Origin: Chromatiales bacterium USCg_Taylor
Lineage (GTDB): Bacteria; Pseudomonadota; Gammaproteobacteria; JACCXJ01
NCBI GenBank assembly: GCA_002007425.1
Contig: MUGK01000001.1
Location: forward strand, 1-43,901
Length of the DNA: 43,901 bases
Direction of reading: 5' to 3'
Shown piece after piece: positions 42,887 to 43,901 of the stretch. The notes below the pieces were generated by a model that saw only the letters and a program-made list of their open reading frames with translations, searched no databases and had not been told where the DNA came from. The number at the start of each line of letters is the position of its first letter. Positions within the stretch are counted from its first letter, which is position 1. Both the position numbers and the translations under genes were made by a program.

Positions 42887-43530
42887 GGGCCGGAGGCGAT
42901 GCGGTGGGCCCAACGTGTCGTCTCCGGTAAGCGGTATTTTGTAACGCATGACATCACCAACCAAAGCGCTGTTTCGAGGCACACCCGATGGCCCACGGAG
43001 ACATAGAGCGGTTTCACTCCCGTTCGTGTGCGGAGCGCGGCGCCGATGATCTCGTCCCGATCGCGCAACGGCGTCCACCCCCCCCTCTGAACGGGCACGG
43101 GCGCATGCTCACCGATTAGCCGTGTCTTGGCAACTCCAATCGATGGCGTATCGGTGAGGACGCCCAAATGCGAGGCCAGACCGAAGCGCCGCGGATGCGC
43201 GTAGCCCTGAGCATCACAGAGCAGCAGATCGGGTGCTCGGGCGAGCCGGGCCAGAGCCTCCAGCACCACCGGCACTTCGCGAAACGAGAGTAAACCCGGT
43301 ATATAGGGAAACTCGGCCGGGCGCTCGACCACAACCTGCTCGACCAGCGTAAGGTTCGGGTAGCGTAAGATCACGACCGCCGCGCGCGCCACGGCCCCGC
43401 GCTCCTTGAAACCGACATCGATCCCCGCGACCCGCTGCACCGCACCCAGCCGATCGCGGCGCACCACCTTTGCGCACCACTGCCGTTGAATGGCGACGGC
43501 TTCTTTCGGGCTGACATCCCAGCGGTGCAT
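42883..43530 (-). CDS. nfi: Endonuclease V (deoxyinosine 3'-endonuclease)
   Basis: The start at the ATG at 43530 (MHRWDVSPKEAVAIQRQW) gives 215 residues, close to E. coli Nfi (223); the track's 43686 start would run through the apt promoter region and into apt. Catalytic acidic residues appear in VAGIDVGF, LLSFREVPVVLEAL and LLLCDAQGYAHPRRFG. The substrate-pocket segment PYIPGLLSFRE and the C-terminal YVSVGHRVCLETA are conserved. It nicks DNA (or RNA) near inosine arising from adenine deamination. It is divergent from apt, another purine-related gene, with 70 bases between the starts. Confidence 0.93.
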   Translation of the reverse strand: MHRWDVSPKEAVAIQRQWCAKVVRRDRLGAVQRVAGIDVGFKERGAVARAAVVILRYPNLTLVEQVVVERPAEFPYIPGLLSFREVPVVLEALARLARAPDLLLCDAQGYAHPRRFGLASHLGVLTDTPSIGVAKTRLIGEHAPVPVQRGGWTPLRDRDEIIGAALRTRTGVKPLYVSVGHRVCLETALWLVMSCVTKYRLPETTRWAHRIASGP

Positions 43531-43600
43531 GGCAGAGATCTTCGTCTGGCCGGGGATAAAAAATATCATTATGATGGCATAAACGATAATTCTCTCGGCC

Positions 43601-43901
43601 ATGGATAGACTCAAAGCCAAGATCCGCAATATACCGGACTTCCCCAAGCTCGGGATCCAATTCAAAGACATTACCCCGCTGGTCAAGGATCCCGCGACGC
43701 TGCGGCTGGCGGTGCATCAGCTCCTCCACCCCTTCCTCGGCGAACGACTCACGGCCGTGGTCGGAATGGAAGCGCGCGGATTTATCTTCGGCAGCCTGGT
43801 TGCCTGGGAGCTCGGAGTCGGGTTTGTCCCCTTGCGCAAACCCGGCAAGCTTCCTTATAACGTGGCGCGAACCGATTACGATCTCGAGTACGGATCGGCC
43901 G
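43601..43901 (+). CDS. apt: Adenine phosphoribosyltransferase (3' end beyond window)
   Basis: The ATG at 43601 opens a frame that runs off the window: MDRLKAKIRNIPDFPKLGIQ, then FKDITPLVKDP, AVVGMEARGFIFGS and VPLRKPGKLPY. These are the N-terminal and flexible-loop signatures of bacterial Apt, about 100 of the usual 175-180 residues. It salvages adenine to AMP using PRPP in the cytosol. It is missing from the ORF track. A TATGAT hexamer at 43570-43575 is a reasonable -10 element, but no matching -35 is evident. Confidence 0.92.
   Translation, partial: MDRLKAKIRNIPDFPKLGIQFKDITPLVKDPATLRLAVHQLLHPFLGERLTAVVGMEARGFIFGSLVAWELGVGFVPLRKPGKLPYNVARTDYDLEYGSA

Noticed and set aside
1-43901. CRISPR array, tRNA or rRNA genes
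   Set aside because: No regularly spaced short repeats, cloverleaf-like sequences or ribosomal RNA segments were noticed on reading; short tRNAs could be overlooked without a covariance search.

Overview
The window looks like a chromosomal segment of a GC-rich gammaproteobacterium. The block gloB / yafS-type methyltransferase / rnhA / dnaQ with mltD beside gloB is the arrangement known from Escherichia coli and relatives. Kdp potassium uptake, endonuclease V, Pcm, Apt and a TolC/RND efflux operon fit the same assignment. The genus cannot be fixed from the sequence alone, and no tRNA, rRNA, integrase or CRISPR array was seen.

Layout. 1-3.9 kb: the 3' end of an outer-membrane receptor gene, a Cys-rich exported protein, and a GGDEF-EAL c-di-GMP protein split by a frameshift. 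3.95-12.1 kb: a complete kdp operon on the minus strand (small ORF-kdpF-A-B-C-D-E) in which kdpF, kdpB and kdpD all carry lesions, preceded by a plausible KdpE box. 12.1-14.3 kb: a scrap-yard of mobile debris (RAYT and IS91-family remnants) around a RES-domain toxin gene whose antitoxin survives only as a C-terminal stub. 14.3-23.9 kb: ordinary core genes (MMPL exporter, rhlE, SPFH/NfeD pair, dnaQ, rnhA, methyltransferase, gloB, mltD).

23.9-39.55 kb is accessory DNA inserted between mltD and a large membrane/spermidine-synthase-like gene that probably once followed it convergently. The last about 110 bp of mltD and the adjoining spacer occur again at the far end (23819-23958 versus 39554-39693, about 96% identical by eye). 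Smaller copies of the same junction and of the membrane gene lie inside (30592-30813 and 31545-31620). The accessory DNA therefore falls into modules. Module 1 holds a vanadium haloperoxidase, an outer-membrane barrel protein overlapping a six-heme cytochrome c, an IS3 remnant, and a second, truncated haloperoxidase next to an IS91 remnant. Then comes a decayed DUF433/DUF5615 toxin-antitoxin pair. Module 2 is a tightly coupled operon: response regulator (frameshifted), sensor kinase, TolC-like protein, membrane fusion protein, RND pump.

39.7-43.9 kb returns to core genes: the 804-residue membrane protein, an exported Pcm, endonuclease V and a divergent apt that runs off the window.

A recurring oddity is that several otherwise well-conserved genes are each broken by loss of one base from a GG/CC pair or short run (kdpF, kdpB, kdpD, the response regulator, and probably DUF433 and the second haloperoxidase). 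This could be real decay or a systematic sequencing error. The kdpD stop codon is a substitution and does not fit the error model. The strongest candidate for something new is the repeat-flanked modular insertion site downstream of mltD together with its cytochrome/barrel/haloperoxidase cargo.
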